Counted from the stretch's first letter, positions 34,854 to 45,334 are shown. The stretch is 64,000 bases of DNA from Pseudomonas synxantha BG33R (GCF_000263715.2 NZ_CM001514.1:172936-236935), one strand, 5' to 3'. Notes: a model not told the origin generated them from the letters alone. Numbers and translations are program-made.

Positions 34854-36292
34854 AGCGGCTCCTGGCAACCGCTTCCCTGGGGTTGTTGCTGTCTGCCTGC
34901 CAAGTAGTAGGCCCGGATTACAAACTGCCGGAACAGGCCGCAGTCAACCGTGGCGACCTGCAAGGACCGATCATGGGCGAGGGCAGCAACGTGGTCTCGG
35001 CGCCGGTGCCGGCCGATTGGTGGAAGCTGTATAAAGACCCGCGCCTGGACCAGCTGGTGCAGCAGGCCATGGCCTCCAACACCGACCTGCGCGTGGCCGC
35101 CGCCAACTTGCAGCGTTCGCGTTACCAGGTGCAGCAAGCCGAATCCGCCGGCGGCTGGAGTGCCGGCGCCAAGGCCGAGGCCCAGCGCTTGCAGGAATCT
35201 GGCGAAGCATTTTTGCTGCCGGACAAAGTTCCGGTCGGCAACATCGGCAGCGTCGGCATCACCACGTCCTATCAGTTCGACCTGTTCGGCACCTTGCAGC
35301 GCGGTATTGAAAGCGCCAAGGCCAGCGCCGATGCAACCCAGGCGGCGGCGGATATCGCTCGCATCACCCTGGTGGCCGATGTGGTGCGTTCCTACACCCA
35401 GGTGTGCGCGGCCAACGAAGAGCTGGCGATTGCCAACGAATCCCTCGACCTGCAAGCGCAGAGCACCAAGCTGACCCAGCGCCTGCGGGATGCCGGGCGC
35501 GGCGACGAAACCCAGGTGACCCGCTCGCAAACCCAATACAAATCCCTGCGCGCCGACATCCCGCGCTATGAAGCCTCGCGCCAGGCCGCGCTGTTCCGCC
35601 TGTCGATGCTGCTGGCCAAGCCCGTAGACCAACTGCCGGCCGGCACAGGCACCTGCGCCGAGCTGCCACACATCGCCCAGTTGCTGCCGGTGGGCGACGG
35701 TGCCACGCTGCTCAAACGCCGCCCTGATGTGCGCCAGGCTGAGCGCCAGTTGGCTGCCGCGACCGCACGAATCGGCGTGGCCACCGGCGCGCTGTATCCG
35801 GATATCAGCATCGGCGCCACGGTAGGCACCGTGGGCCTGCTGGAAAACCTCGGCACACCGGCCACCAACCGCTGGGGCTTTGGCCCGATGATCAGTTGGA
35901 CCGTGCCGACCAACGGCGCCCGTGCGCGTATTCATGAAGCCGAAGCCGCGACCCAGGGCGCCCTGGCCCACTTCGACGGCGTGGTGCTCAACGCCATCCG
36001 CGAAACCCAGACCGGCCTGGCGCAATACACCGCGGTGCTGCAGCGCCGCGACGCCCTGGCCGAAGCCGAACAGTCGGCGCGAGAAGCCGCAGGCCAGACC
36101 CATCGCTTCTTCCAGGCCGGCCGCGAATCGTTCCTGGCCGACCTGCAAGCCACGCGCACCTACACCGATATGCGCGCGCAATTGGCGGCGGCCAACACCC
36201 AGGTTGCCATGAGCCAGATCGATCTGTTCCTGGCCCTGGGCGGCGGTTGGGAAAGCGGACGAACGCAAGGGGTAAAACCCGGCAAACCGTGA
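34850..36292 (+). CDS. OprM/NodT-family outer-membrane efflux lipoprotein
   Basis: Outer-membrane channel (480 aa): lipobox LLLSACQVVGPDY with acylated Cys18, then two OEP helical repeats (GDGATLLKRRPDVRQAERQLAAATARIGVATGALYPDISIG at about 282-322). Ends the marR-aaeB-aaeX-aaeA operon. A 17-bp stem-loop follows. Confidence 0.9.
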   Translation: MKRLLATASLGLLLSACQVVGPDYKLPEQAAVNRGDLQGPIMGEGSNVVSAPVPADWWKLYKDPRLDQLVQQAMASNTDLRVAAANLQRSRYQVQQAESAGGWSAGAKAEAQRLQESGEAFLLPDKVPVGNIGSVGITTSYQFDLFGTLQRGIESAKASADATQAAADIARITLVADVVRSYTQVCAANEELAIANESLDLQAQSTKLTQRLRDAGRGDETQVTRSQTQYKSLRADIPRYEASRQAALFRLSMLLAKPVDQLPAGTGTCAELPHIAQLLPVGDGATLLKRRPDVRQAERQLAAATARIGVATGALYPDISIGATVGTVGLLENLGTPATNRWGFGPMISWTVPTNGARARIHEAEAATQGALAHFDGVVLNAIRETQTGLAQYTAVLQRRDALAEAEQSAREAAGQTHRFFQAGRESFLADLQATRTYTDMRAQLAAANTQVAMSQIDLFLALGGGWESGRTQGVKPGKP

Positions 36293-36305
36293 GGTGATTG
36301 CTATG

Positions 36306-36345
36306 CTTTGTCAGGTGAGGCGCCGTGACGCCTCACCCGACAAAG
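36306..36345 (+). terminator. Long stem-loop after the efflux operon
   Basis: Arms 36306-36322 and 36329-36345 (CTTTGTCAGGTGAGGCG and its complement with one mismatch) around a 6-nt loop. The stem is very stable but there is no U-tract; it sits 14 bp after the operon and 28 bp before the next gene. Confidence 0.6.
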
Positions 36346-36373
36346 CTCGCGTTTGCTCATGGGGATTCCAATA

Positions 36374-37006
36374 ATGAAAAACCCTTATGCTCCCGCTTTC
36401 TGGTGCGTGCTTTTCGCACTGGTATTGTTATCGGCCGCGTATTTCTACGGTGTCATGCTCGCCCATCAACTCGACAAGGCCATGGTGTTCCTGGACAGCG
36501 CCTGCCTGGTGATCGGCACCCTGTCCATCGGCGTAGTGGCCTGGGCGTCTTATCAAAACCAGCGAGTGAAGAAAAAGCTCCTCGAACAAGGCAAGACCCG
36601 CGTGGCGATCTGGGACACCAAGGTTGCCCTGCGCCGCGTCGAAACCGTATTCGACCGCTATTTCTGGGGCAGCTACTGGCAGCCGGGGCGCACCTTCCAG
36701 GAGGTCATGGGCGACCTTACCGGCACGCCGCTGGAAAAAAGCCTCGAAGTCCTGAAAAAACAATGCGTGCTGCTGGATCGACAGGTCGCAGACGGTAGGC
36801 ACTGGCTCGATAACGCGCGGGAATTGTCCGATGTCGCCACGCAAATGGCCCGCGAGCGCTACCAACTGGATTTTTGCGACCCCAAGACCGACACCCCCGG
36901 CAATGCCGTGATCCACCGCGAGTTTGAGGTGTTGGTGTACACCTGGACCGCCCGCTTGAAGAGTTTTGATCACCAGCTGGACGAAATCGAGCTGGAGTAC
37001 TCCTGA
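36374..37006 (+). CDS. Hypothetical membrane protein
   Basis: Protein of 210 aa, not recognised. Two helices at the N-terminus (about 7-25 and 35-57: FWCVLFALVLLSAAYFYGVM; DSACLVIGTLSIGVVAWASY), then a cytoplasmic-looking helical and charged domain. ATG at 36374 is preceded by GGGG (36360-36364); an ATG at 36359 would add five residues. It stands alone between the efflux stem-loop and the DUF945 gene. Confidence 0.7.
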   Translation: MKNPYAPAFWCVLFALVLLSAAYFYGVMLAHQLDKAMVFLDSACLVIGTLSIGVVAWASYQNQRVKKKLLEQGKTRVAIWDTKVALRRVETVFDRYFWGSYWQPGRTFQEVMGDLTGTPLEKSLEVLKKQCVLLDRQVADGRHWLDNARELSDVATQMARERYQLDFCDPKTDTPGNAVIHREFEVLVYTWTARLKSFDHQLDEIELEYS

Positions 37007-37152
37007 ACTCCTGCTGAACTGATCCCTCTGAAAGGCTGGGCCGTTTGCGCTCGCCAGTGCTAATCTTCCCCCGTTTTCGGCGGGCTTGAGCCAACCCCTT
37101 CGGGGTTCAAGGAAGACAGCCCACTTCTCACAGGATTTGATCAGGTCACTTC

Positions 37153-38649
37153 ATGAATAAGCCAGCAGTTGTTTTCTTGGGTTTTGTTGTCGCCATCGGC
37201 GCCGTCAGTGCGGGCGGCGCCTGGTACACCGGTAAACAACTGGAGCCGGTCCTGCAAACCGCCATCCAGAACGCCAACAAAGAGTTGCAGACCTCCATGG
37301 CCGGCGTCGACGGCAGCGTGGCTCTGGAGTTGGTGTCTCTGGACCGTGGCGTGTTCAGCAGCACAGCGCACTATCGCCTCAAGGGCCAGGGCAGCGTGTT
37401 CGGCGAAGACAACCCGAACCCTGAGTTGCTGTTCGTCGACCATATCGAGCACGGCCCGTTGCCGTTCTCGCGCCTGGTGACCCTCAAGTGGTTGCCGGTC
37501 ATGGCCACCAGTCACTACGAACTGGAAAAGAACCCCACCACTGAAAAATGGTTTGCCGCCAGCAAAGACGTGTCGCCGCTCAAAGGCGTGGCGAACATCG
37601 GCTACAGCCGTTCGGTCAGCGGCAACATCGAATTGCTGCCGCTGGAGTTCAAGGACGACACCTCCTCGGTGAGCTTCTCTGGCGCCAACCTGGAATTCGA
37701 CAGCAGCGCCGAAGGCCAGAAGGTCAAGGCTGATGGCTTCATGAACAGCCTCAAGGTCGCGGCAATCGATGCCAATGGCGCACCGTTCGAAGCGGAACTG
37801 GCCGGCCTGACTGTTGCCAGCAACCTGGAGAAATCCACCTTTGGCTTCTACACCGGCCAGAACACCGTGGAACTGACCGATACCAAGGTCACCTTCGGCC
37901 CGCAGAAAGCCGTGCTGACCCTCAAGGGCTTCGAGCAGAAAGACTCCACCCAAGCCAAGGACAACAACCTGGCCGGCCGCGTCGACTACAAGATCGACGA
38001 GATCGGTTATCAGGGCAAACCAGTCGGTTCGGCCGCCATGGCCGTGAGCATGAAGAACGTCGATATCCCGGCGATGCTGGTGCTGACCAAGCTCTACCAG
38101 GACAAGATGCAACCGGTGCAAGCCGCGGCTGCTGCCGGCCAACCGGTGCCGGAGCTGCAATTGACCGAAGCCGAGCAGGCACTGGCCGAAGCCAACGTCA
38201 ACCAGGTACTGGCTGCCAAGCCGCAACTGGCGGTGGAAAACCTGTCGCTTAAAACCACCCACGGCGAAAGCAAGTTCAACCTGGTGGTGGACCTGGCCAA
38301 GCCAACGTCCATGGAGCTGCCGCCGGTTGAACTGGGCAAGCAGATGATTGCGCTGCTGGATGCCAACCTGACCCTGTCCAAGCCGATGGTCAGCGATGTC
38401 GCTGCCCTGCAAGCGCAGGTCGGTGGCGTGACTGACCCCAAAGCCATCGAGCAGCAATCGCAGATGGCGGCCGAGATGGTCAGCGGCATGGCAGTCGGCA
38501 CCCAACTGGCAACCCTGGTGGGTACCGATGTGGTCTCCAAGCTGCACTACGCCAACAACGAAGTGACTTTCAACGGCCAGAAGATGACCGTTGAGCAGTT
38601 CATTGGCTTTGTGATGTCGAAAGTCGGTGCGGTGAGCGGCGCCCAGTAA
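37153..38649 (+). CDS. DUF945 (YdgA-like) family protein
   Basis: Envelope protein of 498 aa with an N-terminal signal anchor (MNKPAVVFLGFVVAIGAVSAGGAWYTG) and the DUF945 pattern (LQTAIQNANKELQTSMAGVDGSVALELVSLDRGVFSSTAHYRL; VDHIEHGPLPFSRL). E. coli YdgA belongs to this family; no molecular function is known. Single gene with its own ribosome site; followed by a REP cluster. Confidence 0.85.
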   Translation: MNKPAVVFLGFVVAIGAVSAGGAWYTGKQLEPVLQTAIQNANKELQTSMAGVDGSVALELVSLDRGVFSSTAHYRLKGQGSVFGEDNPNPELLFVDHIEHGPLPFSRLVTLKWLPVMATSHYELEKNPTTEKWFAASKDVSPLKGVANIGYSRSVSGNIELLPLEFKDDTSSVSFSGANLEFDSSAEGQKVKADGFMNSLKVAAIDANGAPFEAELAGLTVASNLEKSTFGFYTGQNTVELTDTKVTFGPQKAVLTLKGFEQKDSTQAKDNNLAGRVDYKIDEIGYQGKPVGSAAMAVSMKNVDIPAMLVLTKLYQDKMQPVQAAAAAGQPVPELQLTEAEQALAEANVNQVLAAKPQLAVENLSLKTTHGESKFNLVVDLAKPTSMELPPVELGKQMIALLDANLTLSKPMVSDVAALQAQVGGVTDPKAIEQQSQMAAEMVSGMAVGTQLATLVGTDVVSKLHYANNEVTFNGQKMTVEQFIGFVMSKVGAVSGAQ

Positions 38650-38670
38650 GCGCTGAAAATGCAATAAAAA

Positions 38671-38796
38671 AATGTGGGAGCAGGCTTGTGTGGGAGCAGG
38701 CTTGCCTGCGATAGCATCGCCCCGGTCTGGCTGAACGACCGCGGTGCCTGCATCGCGGGCAAGCCCGGCTCCCACACAAACCCGGCTCCCACATTC
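38671..38796. repeat. REP cluster with partial internal duplication
   Basis: Two REP copies face each other, but each outer arm is partly doubled: GTGGGAGCAGGCTTG at 38674 and 38689, and CCCGGCTCCCACA at about 38765 and 38781. Possibly a nested insertion or slippage event of REP sequences. Confidence 0.85.
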
Positions 38797-38827
38797 GTTT
38801 TGTGTGAGGGCAAAAAATCGCGATCGC

Positions 38828-38855
38828 ACAATTCTGAACAATTGTTCTGAATTGT
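38828..38855. promoter_or_regulatory. 28-bp near-perfect palindrome upstream of pgaA
   Basis: A palindrome with core GAACAATTGTTC (38836-38847) extended by ACAATTC (38828-38834) and GAATTGT (38849-38855); only the pair 38835/38848 does not match. AT-rich and without a U-tract, it looks like an operator for a dimeric regulator rather than a terminator. It lies 132 bp before the pgaA start. Confidence 0.55.
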
Positions 38856-38987
38856 ACTTCCCCCTACGTCGCTAAGAGATAGTTCCTACAGGAAAGCTAG
38901 GTCGGGTCCCGAGACGCCGACACCCTGATGCGTTTCGCTCAGGACCATCTATCGTTAGGGCTTTCCGTGTGTAAGGAAGCTCACGAT

Positions 38988-41468
38988 ATGCTGCGAAACC
39001 TCCCCTACAGTGCTTCAGGCCGGTTGCGTCTGCTTATCGGGGCCGCCCTGTGCAGCCAATTGCTGGCCCCTGGCCTTGCGTTTGCCGATCCCGCCTACGA
39101 TGCCCTGATCATCCAGGCCCGCAACGGTCACTTCACGCCGGCGTTGACGCAACTGCGCCAACTGTCTGCCGAACGCCAAACCCCAGGCCAGGTCAGCGAC
39201 CACCTGGTGATTGCCGGTTGGGCCGGGCAAGACGACGAAGTGCTCAAGGTGTACGAAGCACAAGGTAAGCACCGCAACCTCACCACCCAGGCACTTGCCA
39301 CGGTGGCGCGCACCTATCGCAATCAAAAACAATGGGCTCAGGCCGAAGCGGTCTATCGCCAGGCGCTGCTGCGTGAACCGAATAACGTCGACCTGCAACT
39401 GGGCCAGGCCCTGACCCAGGCCGATGGCGGCAAGGCCAACGAAGCGGTGCAACGCTTGCGCACGATGGTGGCGGCGCAACCCAATGACCCGAACCGCCGC
39501 ATGGCCCTGGGTTATGCGCTGACACGCGCCGGCTTGAATTACGACGCCTTGTTCGAGTTCGACCAAGCCTTTATCCGTGCCGGCGACAAGCCGGAAGTGG
39601 CCCGTGAATACATCGTCGCCCTGCAAAAGGCGCGCTTGCCCGAAGCCGCCCTGCGCCTGTCGGCCAAGCGCCCGGGCCTGGTGGACGCGGTCACCCAGCG
39701 CCGCCTGGAAGGCGACCTTGCCGCCGAGCGTGTGCGCATGGCCGAGTTCGCTACGCGTACCGAAAAAGAACGCTACGTCATCGCCGATCGCGCCTTGCAG
39801 GATTACGACAAGCTGATCAGCCGCTGGGCCCCGGACGCCACTGCCCACGACGACGTCGTGCGCTGGCGTATCGACCGGCTTGGGGCACTCAAGGCCCGTG
39901 CACGCACCGCTGAGGTGATTCGCGAATACGAAGTGCTCACCGCCCAAGGCGTGCAGTTGCCGACCTACGCCGTGCGCTGGGTCGCCGCATCCTACCTCGA
40001 CCAGCGCCTGCCGGAAAAAGCCGCGCCGCTGTATCGCCAGGCGCTGACTGCGGCGGATGCCGACGTCGGTGATCATGTCAAAGACAGCACCGCCCTGTTC
40101 TACGCCTTGTTGGAAAACGATCAGGTGGATGAGGCGCGTGCGGTCGCCACGCAGTTGGCCAGCACCGAAAAGCCTCGGGTTGAACTCAAGGGTTTGCCTA
40201 TCGGCAACCCTAACGACGAATGGATGGACGCCCAGCAATTGGCGGCCCAGGCCGGTACCTATGGCGCCGACCTGAATGCCAGCGAACAGGCGCTGGAAGA
40301 CCTGGGGAGCAAAGCTCCGGGCAGCATCGGTGTACGTTTGGCACAGGCAGAAATGTACCGTGCCCGTGAATGGCCCAGACGCGCTGAAGACTCCCTCAAA
40401 GAGACCGAAAACCAGAGCCCCCGTGACATCGGGGTGGAAATGTCCCAAGGCTTCACCGCGTTGGACCTGCAGGAATGGCGGCAACTGGACCTGCTCACCG
40501 ATGACGTCGTTGCCCGCGCCCCGGACAACCGCCAGGTACAGCGCCTCAAACGCTTGCGCGACGTGCACGACATGGCCGAAGTGCGGGTGGAAGCCTACAC
40601 CGGCAAAAGCTTCGGTGGCGGCAACAACCAAGAGGCCGGCGCGGTGTCGGGTAGCCGTGACTGGGGCATAGAAAGCGTGATCTACACCCCGCCCATCGAC
40701 GAGGACTGGCGCCTGTTCGCCGGTGTCGGTTACGGCACTGCCGATTTCGCCGAAGGTACCGGCCATCACCGTTGGCAGCGTGTGGGCGTGGAGCGGCGCA
40801 CCCGCGACATGACCATCGAAGCCGAAGTGTCCAACCATTCTTATGGCGATGGCGCCAAACAAGGCGCGAGCGTGTCGATCGCCCGCGACATCAACGACCA
40901 CTGGCAGTACGGCGGCAGCCTTGGCTACCTGCTCAACACCACACCGTTGCGAGCGTTGAATGAAGGTGTCACGGCCAACGGCGGCAGCGGTTTTATCCGC
41001 TGGCGCGCCAACGAAAGCCGCGAGTGGAAACTGGCCGTCAGCCCGTCGCATTTCAGCGATGGCAACGACCGCGTCGAAGCCTTGCTCACCGGCCGCGAAG
41101 GCATCTACAGCTCGCCCAAAGTGCAAGTAGAGCTGGGCCTGGAAGTCGGTGCCAGCCGCAACAGCAAGGAAGACACGATCTACTTCAACCCCAAGTCCGA
41201 CTTCAGCGTGTTGCCTACCGTCAACGTCAACCATGTGCTTTATCACCGCTACGAAACCCAGTGGAGTCAGCAGTTCCAGCTCGGTGCGGGTACCTATAGC
41301 CAAAAGGATTACTCCACCGGCGGCGTCGGCTTGATCGGGTACGGCCAACGCTTTCGCTGGAATGACGTGCTGGAAGCCGGCGCCAACCTGAGCCTGGTCA
41401 GCCGACCTTACGACGGCGAGCGCGAACGCGATCTGCGCCTGCTCCTGGACCTCACTTACCGTTTCTAG
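38988..41468 (+). CDS. pgaA: PgaA, outer-membrane porin for poly-N-acetylglucosamine export
   Basis: Outer-membrane exporter (826 aa) of PNAG: a signal peptide ending AFA (about residue 32), a TPR superhelix (about 35-500; for example QWAQAEAVYRQALLREPNNVDLQLGQALTQADGGKANEAVQRL) that binds the polymer in the periplasm, and a C-terminal 16-strand barrel ending in LLLDLTYRF. I chose the ATG at 38988 because it begins the signal peptide and has AAGGAAG upstream; an ATG at 38928 is in frame but gives a poor N-terminus. First gene of pgaABCD; pgaB follows after 12 bp. Confidence 0.92.
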   Translation: MLRNLPYSASGRLRLLIGAALCSQLLAPGLAFADPAYDALIIQARNGHFTPALTQLRQLSAERQTPGQVSDHLVIAGWAGQDDEVLKVYEAQGKHRNLTTQALATVARTYRNQKQWAQAEAVYRQALLREPNNVDLQLGQALTQADGGKANEAVQRLRTMVAAQPNDPNRRMALGYALTRAGLNYDALFEFDQAFIRAGDKPEVAREYIVALQKARLPEAALRLSAKRPGLVDAVTQRRLEGDLAAERVRMAEFATRTEKERYVIADRALQDYDKLISRWAPDATAHDDVVRWRIDRLGALKARARTAEVIREYEVLTAQGVQLPTYAVRWVAASYLDQRLPEKAAPLYRQALTAADADVGDHVKDSTALFYALLENDQVDEARAVATQLASTEKPRVELKGLPIGNPNDEWMDAQQLAAQAGTYGADLNASEQALEDLGSKAPGSIGVRLAQAEMYRAREWPRRAEDSLKETENQSPRDIGVEMSQGFTALDLQEWRQLDLLTDDVVARAPDNRQVQRLKRLRDVHDMAEVRVEAYTGKSFGGGNNQEAGAVSGSRDWGIESVIYTPPIDEDWRLFAGVGYGTADFAEGTGHHRWQRVGVERRTRDMTIEAEVSNHSYGDGAKQGASVSIARDINDHWQYGGSLGYLLNTTPLRALNEGVTANGGSGFIRWRANESREWKLAVSPSHFSDGNDRVEALLTGREGIYSSPKVQVELGLEVGASRNSKEDTIYFNPKSDFSVLPTVNVNHVLYHRYETQWSQQFQLGAGTYSQKDYSTGGVGLIGYGQRFRWNDVLEAGANLSLVSRPYDGERERDLRLLLDLTYRF

Positions 41469-41480
41469 AAGAGCCTGACC

Positions 41481-43484
41481 ATGACCCTCCTCAGTCGTTT
41501 TTTTCTGGTCCTGGGTGTAATGCTGGCCGCCGCATGCGCCCAGCAACCCGCGCCATTCGTTCCACCTGCCGAGCGGCCGACACTGGCCAGCGAAGCGCCG
41601 TGGCCGAAGAACCATTTCCTGGGCATTGCCTACCACGACGTCTCGGACAACGACCCTGACCAGGCCGTGGTGGCGGTGCGTACCGAGCGCTTGATCGAGC
41701 AATTGGCCTGGCTGCGCGAGAACGGTTACCAGGCGGTCAGCGTGGATCAAGTCCTTGCTGCGCGCCGGGGCGGGCCGACACTGCCGCCCAAGGCCGTGAT
41801 GCTCAGCTTCGATGACGGCTATTCCAGCTTCTACACCCGTGTGATGCCGATCCTGCGGGCCTACAATTGGCCGGCCGTGCTGGCGCCAGTGGGCAGTTGG
41901 ATCGACACGCCGCTGAACCAGCCGGTGGACTTCGCCGGTACACCGCGCCCACGGGGCGACTTCCTGACCTGGCAGCAGATTCGTGAAGTGTCCCGATCGG
42001 GCCTGGTGGAAATCGCCGCCCATACCGACGCCAATCACAAAGGCATACTCGCCAATCCCCAAGGCAACCTCGAACCGGCGGCCACCACGCGCCGCTATGA
42101 CCCGGCGACCGGCCGCTATGAAACCGAAGCGCAGTTCCAGGCGCGGATGCGTACTGACGTAGCAGCCATCTCCAATAAAATCCGTACCGTCACTGGCAAG
42201 GCTCCACGGGTATGGGTGTGGCCGTATGGCGCGGCCGATGGCACCACCCTGGCCGTGGTCGGTGAGCACGGCTATGAGATGGCGCTTACGCTGGATGACG
42301 GTTTGGATGATTCCAACAAGCTGATGAACAGTCCGCGCTTTTTGGTGGCCTCCGACCCGGATGGTGAGCACTTCGCCAGCAGCATGGTTTCGGTTCAGGC
42401 CAAGGCACCGTTGCGCGTCGTGCATGTGGACCTGGATCAGGTCTATGACCCCGACCCGGTTCAACAGGCGCACAACCTCGATGTGCTGGTGCAGCGCGTG
42501 GTGGACATGGGCGCCGTCACGGTGTTCCTGCAAGCCTACGCCGACCCCAAGGGTGATGGCCTGGTGCATTCGGTGTACTTCCCCAACCGCCACCTGCCGA
42601 TGCGCGCCGACCTGTTCAACCGCGTTTCCTGGCAGTTGCATACCCGTGCCCACGCCAGCGTGTTTGCGTGGATGCCGGTGCTCAGTTTTGCCCTCGACCC
42701 CAAGCTGCCACGCGTGACCCGCTGGGACCCGCAGACCGGCAAGGTTGCTACCGATCCGGATCAATACAAGCGCCTGTCGCCCTTTGATCCGAAAGTGCGG
42801 CAGCTCATCGGCGAGATCTACGAAGACCTGGCGCGTACCAGCAACAGTGCCATCGACGGCGTGCTGTATCACGACGATGCGCTGCTAAGCGACTTTGAAG
42901 ACGCTAGCCCCGCCGCACTCAAGGCCTATGCTGCCCAGGGCTTGCCGGACAATATCGCTGCGCTGCGTGCCGACCCTGCGGTGATGCAGCGTTGGACTCG
43001 CTTCAAGAGCCGCTACCTGACTGATTTCACCAACGAGCTGACCGTGAAGGTGCGCGCCATTCGCGGCCCGCAGATCCTCACCGCTCGCAATATCTTCGCC
43101 GAGCCGATGCTCAACCCCGGCAGCGAAGCCTGGTTTGCGCAGAACCTCGATGATTTCCTCAAGACCTACGACTGGACGGCGCCCATGGCCATGCCGCTGA
43201 TGGAAGGCCAGTCGCTGAAAGACTCCAATGCCTGGCTGGAAAAGCTGGTGGCCACGGTCAAGGCACGCCCCGGCGCACTGGAAAAGACCGTCTTCGAACT
43301 GCAAGCCAAAGACTGGCGCACCCAGGCCGCGCCGGATATCAGCGCTGAGCAATTGGCAGAGTGGATGGGTGTACTCAAACGCCAGGGCGTCACCAGTTTC
43401 GGCTACTACCCGGACAACTTCCTGGAAAACTCCCCGGACTTGAAGACGATACGTCCGGCCCTCTCCAACCAATGGAATCCTTGA
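41481..43484 (+). CDS. pgaB: PgaB, poly-N-acetylglucosamine N-deacetylase / hydrolase lipoprotein
   Basis: Outer-membrane lipoprotein (667 aa; lipobox LAAAC, Cys19) that partly deacetylates PNAG in the periplasm, needed for export. The N-terminal carbohydrate esterase 4 domain shows the metal/catalytic residues D111-D112 in SFDDGY and H181 and H186 in AHTDANHKG, with the five-residue spacing of E. coli PgaB. The C-terminal half (about 310-667) is the GH153-like glycoside hydrolase domain ([42 protein letters not shown]). Confidence 0.93.
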   Translation: MTLLSRFFLVLGVMLAAACAQQPAPFVPPAERPTLASEAPWPKNHFLGIAYHDVSDNDPDQAVVAVRTERLIEQLAWLRENGYQAVSVDQVLAARRGGPTLPPKAVMLSFDDGYSSFYTRVMPILRAYNWPAVLAPVGSWIDTPLNQPVDFAGTPRPRGDFLTWQQIREVSRSGLVEIAAHTDANHKGILANPQGNLEPAATTRRYDPATGRYETEAQFQARMRTDVAAISNKIRTVTGKAPRVWVWPYGAADGTTLAVVGEHGYEMALTLDDGLDDSNKLMNSPRFLVASDPDGEHFASSMVSVQAKAPLRVVHVDLDQVYDPDPVQQAHNLDVLVQRVVDMGAVTVFLQAYADPKGDGLVHSVYFPNRHLPMRADLFNRVSWQLHTRAHASVFAWMPVLSFALDPKLPRVTRWDPQTGKVATDPDQYKRLSPFDPKVRQLIGEIYEDLARTSNSAIDGVLYHDDALLSDFEDASPAALKAYAAQGLPDNIAALRADPAVMQRWTRFKSRYLTDFTNELTVKVRAIRGPQILTARNIFAEPMLNPGSEAWFAQNLDDFLKTYDWTAPMAMPLMEGQSLKDSNAWLEKLVATVKARPGALEKTVFELQAKDWRTQAAPDISAEQLAEWMGVLKRQGVTSFGYYPDNFLENSPDLKTIRPALSNQWNP

Positions 43485-43486
43485 TC

Positions 43487-44827
43487 ATGTTCGACAGAAT
43501 CCTGGCTCTATTCGTGTTGGCGCTGGTATTGGGCTTGCCTCTGGGCCTGATCTTCCTGATCACCGGGCAGTTTCTGATGGACTTCGTGTTCTTCTACCCG
43601 CTGTTCATGTCGGCGCTGTGGATCGCCGGCGGCTTGTACTTCTGGCTGCACTGGGAGCGCCATTGGCCGTGGGAGGAAGACACCCCGGCGCCGACCCTGG
43701 CCGGTAACCCGCTGATTTCGATCATCATCCCTTGCTACAACGAAGGCGATAACGTCGCTGACACGATGGCGGCCGCGTTGGCCCAGGTGTACCCAAACAT
43801 CGAAGTGATCGCGGTCAACGACGGCTCCAGCGACAACACCGCAGCGGTACTCGATGCCCTGGCACTGCAACACCCACGCCTGCGCGTGCTGCACCTGGCG
43901 CAGAACCAGGGCAAGGCCGTGGCCCTGCGCATGGGTGCGGTGGCCGCCCGCAGCGAATACCTGGTGTGCATCGACGGCGATGCGTTGCTCGACAAGAACG
44001 CGGCGGCCTACATGGTCGCGCCGATGCTCGACAACCCGCGCCTGGGCGCCGTCACCGGCAACCCGCGCATCCGTACCCGTTCCACCCTGATCGGCCGGGT
44101 GCAGGTCGGCGAGTTCTCCTCGATCATCGGCTTGATCAAGCGCACCCAGCGGGTGTTCGGACGGATCTTCACGGTCTCGGGTGTGGTGGTGGCGTTTCGC
44201 AAGAAGGCGCTGGACCGCATCGACTACTGGAGCACCGACATGATCACCGAAGACATCGATGTCAGTTGGAAGCTGCAACTGGATCATTGGTCGATCTTCT
44301 ACGAGCCGCGTGCCCTGTGTTGGATCCTCATGCCCGAGACCGTCGGCGGCCTGTGGAAACAGCGCCTGCGCTGGGCCCAGGGTGGCGCCGAAGTGCTGTT
44401 CAAGAATATTCGCGGCATCTGGCAATGGCGCCATCGCTACCTGTGGCCGCTGCTGTTCGAATACTGCCTGTCCACCGGTTGGGCCTTCACCTTCCTGCTG
44501 TCGGTGATCTTCTGGGCCGTGGGTAAATTCGTCACGCTGCCGGCGGCGATTACCGTGGACTCGTTGGTGCCACCCGCGTTTACCGGCCTGGTGCTGGCGA
44601 TGGTGTGCCTGCTGCAGTTTGCGGTCAGCATCCTGATCGACCGGCGCTACGAAAAAGACCTGTGGAAAACCCTGTTCTGGACCGTGTGGTACCCGATGGT
44701 GTTCTGGCTGGTGAGCCTGTTCACCACGCTGGTGAGCTTTCCCAAGGTGTTGTTCAACCAGCATCAAAAACGCGCACGCTGGGTCAGCCCGGACCGTGGC
44801 ATCAAACCTGCCCAAGAGGAGGCGTGA
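43487..44827 (+). CDS. pgaC: PgaC, poly-N-acetylglucosamine synthase
   Basis: Inner-membrane family 2 glycosyltransferase (446 aa) that polymerises UDP-GlcNAc. Two N-terminal helices (about 5-30, 35-55), then the GT-A domain with NDGSS (D112), DGD (D163, D165), TED (254-256) and the QRLRW motif (292-296), followed by C-terminal helices. The ATG at 43487 lies 2 bp after pgaB; an in-frame ATG at 43472 overlapping pgaB would add five residues. Known to work only with PgaD, with c-di-GMP binding across the two. Confidence 0.93.
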   Translation: MFDRILALFVLALVLGLPLGLIFLITGQFLMDFVFFYPLFMSALWIAGGLYFWLHWERHWPWEEDTPAPTLAGNPLISIIIPCYNEGDNVADTMAAALAQVYPNIEVIAVNDGSSDNTAAVLDALALQHPRLRVLHLAQNQGKAVALRMGAVAARSEYLVCIDGDALLDKNAAAYMVAPMLDNPRLGAVTGNPRIRTRSTLIGRVQVGEFSSIIGLIKRTQRVFGRIFTVSGVVVAFRKKALDRIDYWSTDMITEDIDVSWKLQLDHWSIFYEPRALCWILMPETVGGLWKQRLRWAQGGAEVLFKNIRGIWQWRHRYLWPLLFEYCLSTGWAFTFLLSVIFWAVGKFVTLPAAITVDSLVPPAFTGLVLAMVCLLQFAVSILIDRRYEKDLWKTLFWTVWYPMVFWLVSLFTTLVSFPKVLFNQHQKRARWVSPDRGIKPAQEEA

Positions 44828-44829
44828 GC

Positions 44830-45312
44830 ATGAAACTGGTCAGAACTCGCCAGAGCCCTGTGATGTGGATCATCGATGTGTTGCTGACCCTGCTGGCCTG
44901 GGGCGGGCTGGTCTGGCTGCTGGCACGTGGCATCGGCGCCATGCTCGAGACCCATGGCGGCCCACGCATCGAGGCGCCGATCTTTGCCGCGCTCAACACC
45001 TTGCAGATCTACCTGTGGATCGCCTTGTTCAACGCGTTGATCCTGATCGGCTGGGCGCGCTATCAACAGCGCCGCGGCCGCCAGTTTGCCCAGCGCCGCG
45101 CAGAGGCCAATGCCCTGAGCGACAAGCACCTGAGTGAAAGCTTCAACCTGGGCGATGGCGACCTGGAACAACTGCGCCGCCCTGGCGTGCTGGTGATCCA
45201 CAACGATGAAGAGGGCGGCGTCGAAGAGGTGAAGTCCCACGTCTCCCGCGACGTCGAACGCCCTGGACTGACCCTGGTACCCGGCGCCGACAAAGACAAA
45301 GGCATTGGCTGA
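44830..45312 (+). CDS. pgaD: PgaD, poly-N-acetylglucosamine synthase accessory subunit
   Basis: Small inner-membrane partner of PgaC (160 aa) with two helices (about 12-35 and 55-75: WIIDVLLTLLAWGGLVWLLARGIG; TLQIYLWIALFNALILIGWARY) and a charged cytoplasmic tail. It starts 2 bp after pgaC, with GGAGG at 44818-44822 inside the end of pgaC. It ends the operon; a hairpin-forming REP follows 22 bp downstream. Confidence 0.9.
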   Translation: MKLVRTRQSPVMWIIDVLLTLLAWGGLVWLLARGIGAMLETHGGPRIEAPIFAALNTLQIYLWIALFNALILIGWARYQQRRGRQFAQRRAEANALSDKHLSESFNLGDGDLEQLRRPGVLVIHNDEEGGVEEVKSHVSRDVERPGLTLVPGADKDKGIG

Positions 45313-45334
45313 CATCCTCAATGCTGCGACTACC

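Noticed and set aside
39015..42872. 1285-codon minus-strand frame opposite pgaA-pgaB
   Set aside because: Shadow of two well-supported genes; no domain pattern.
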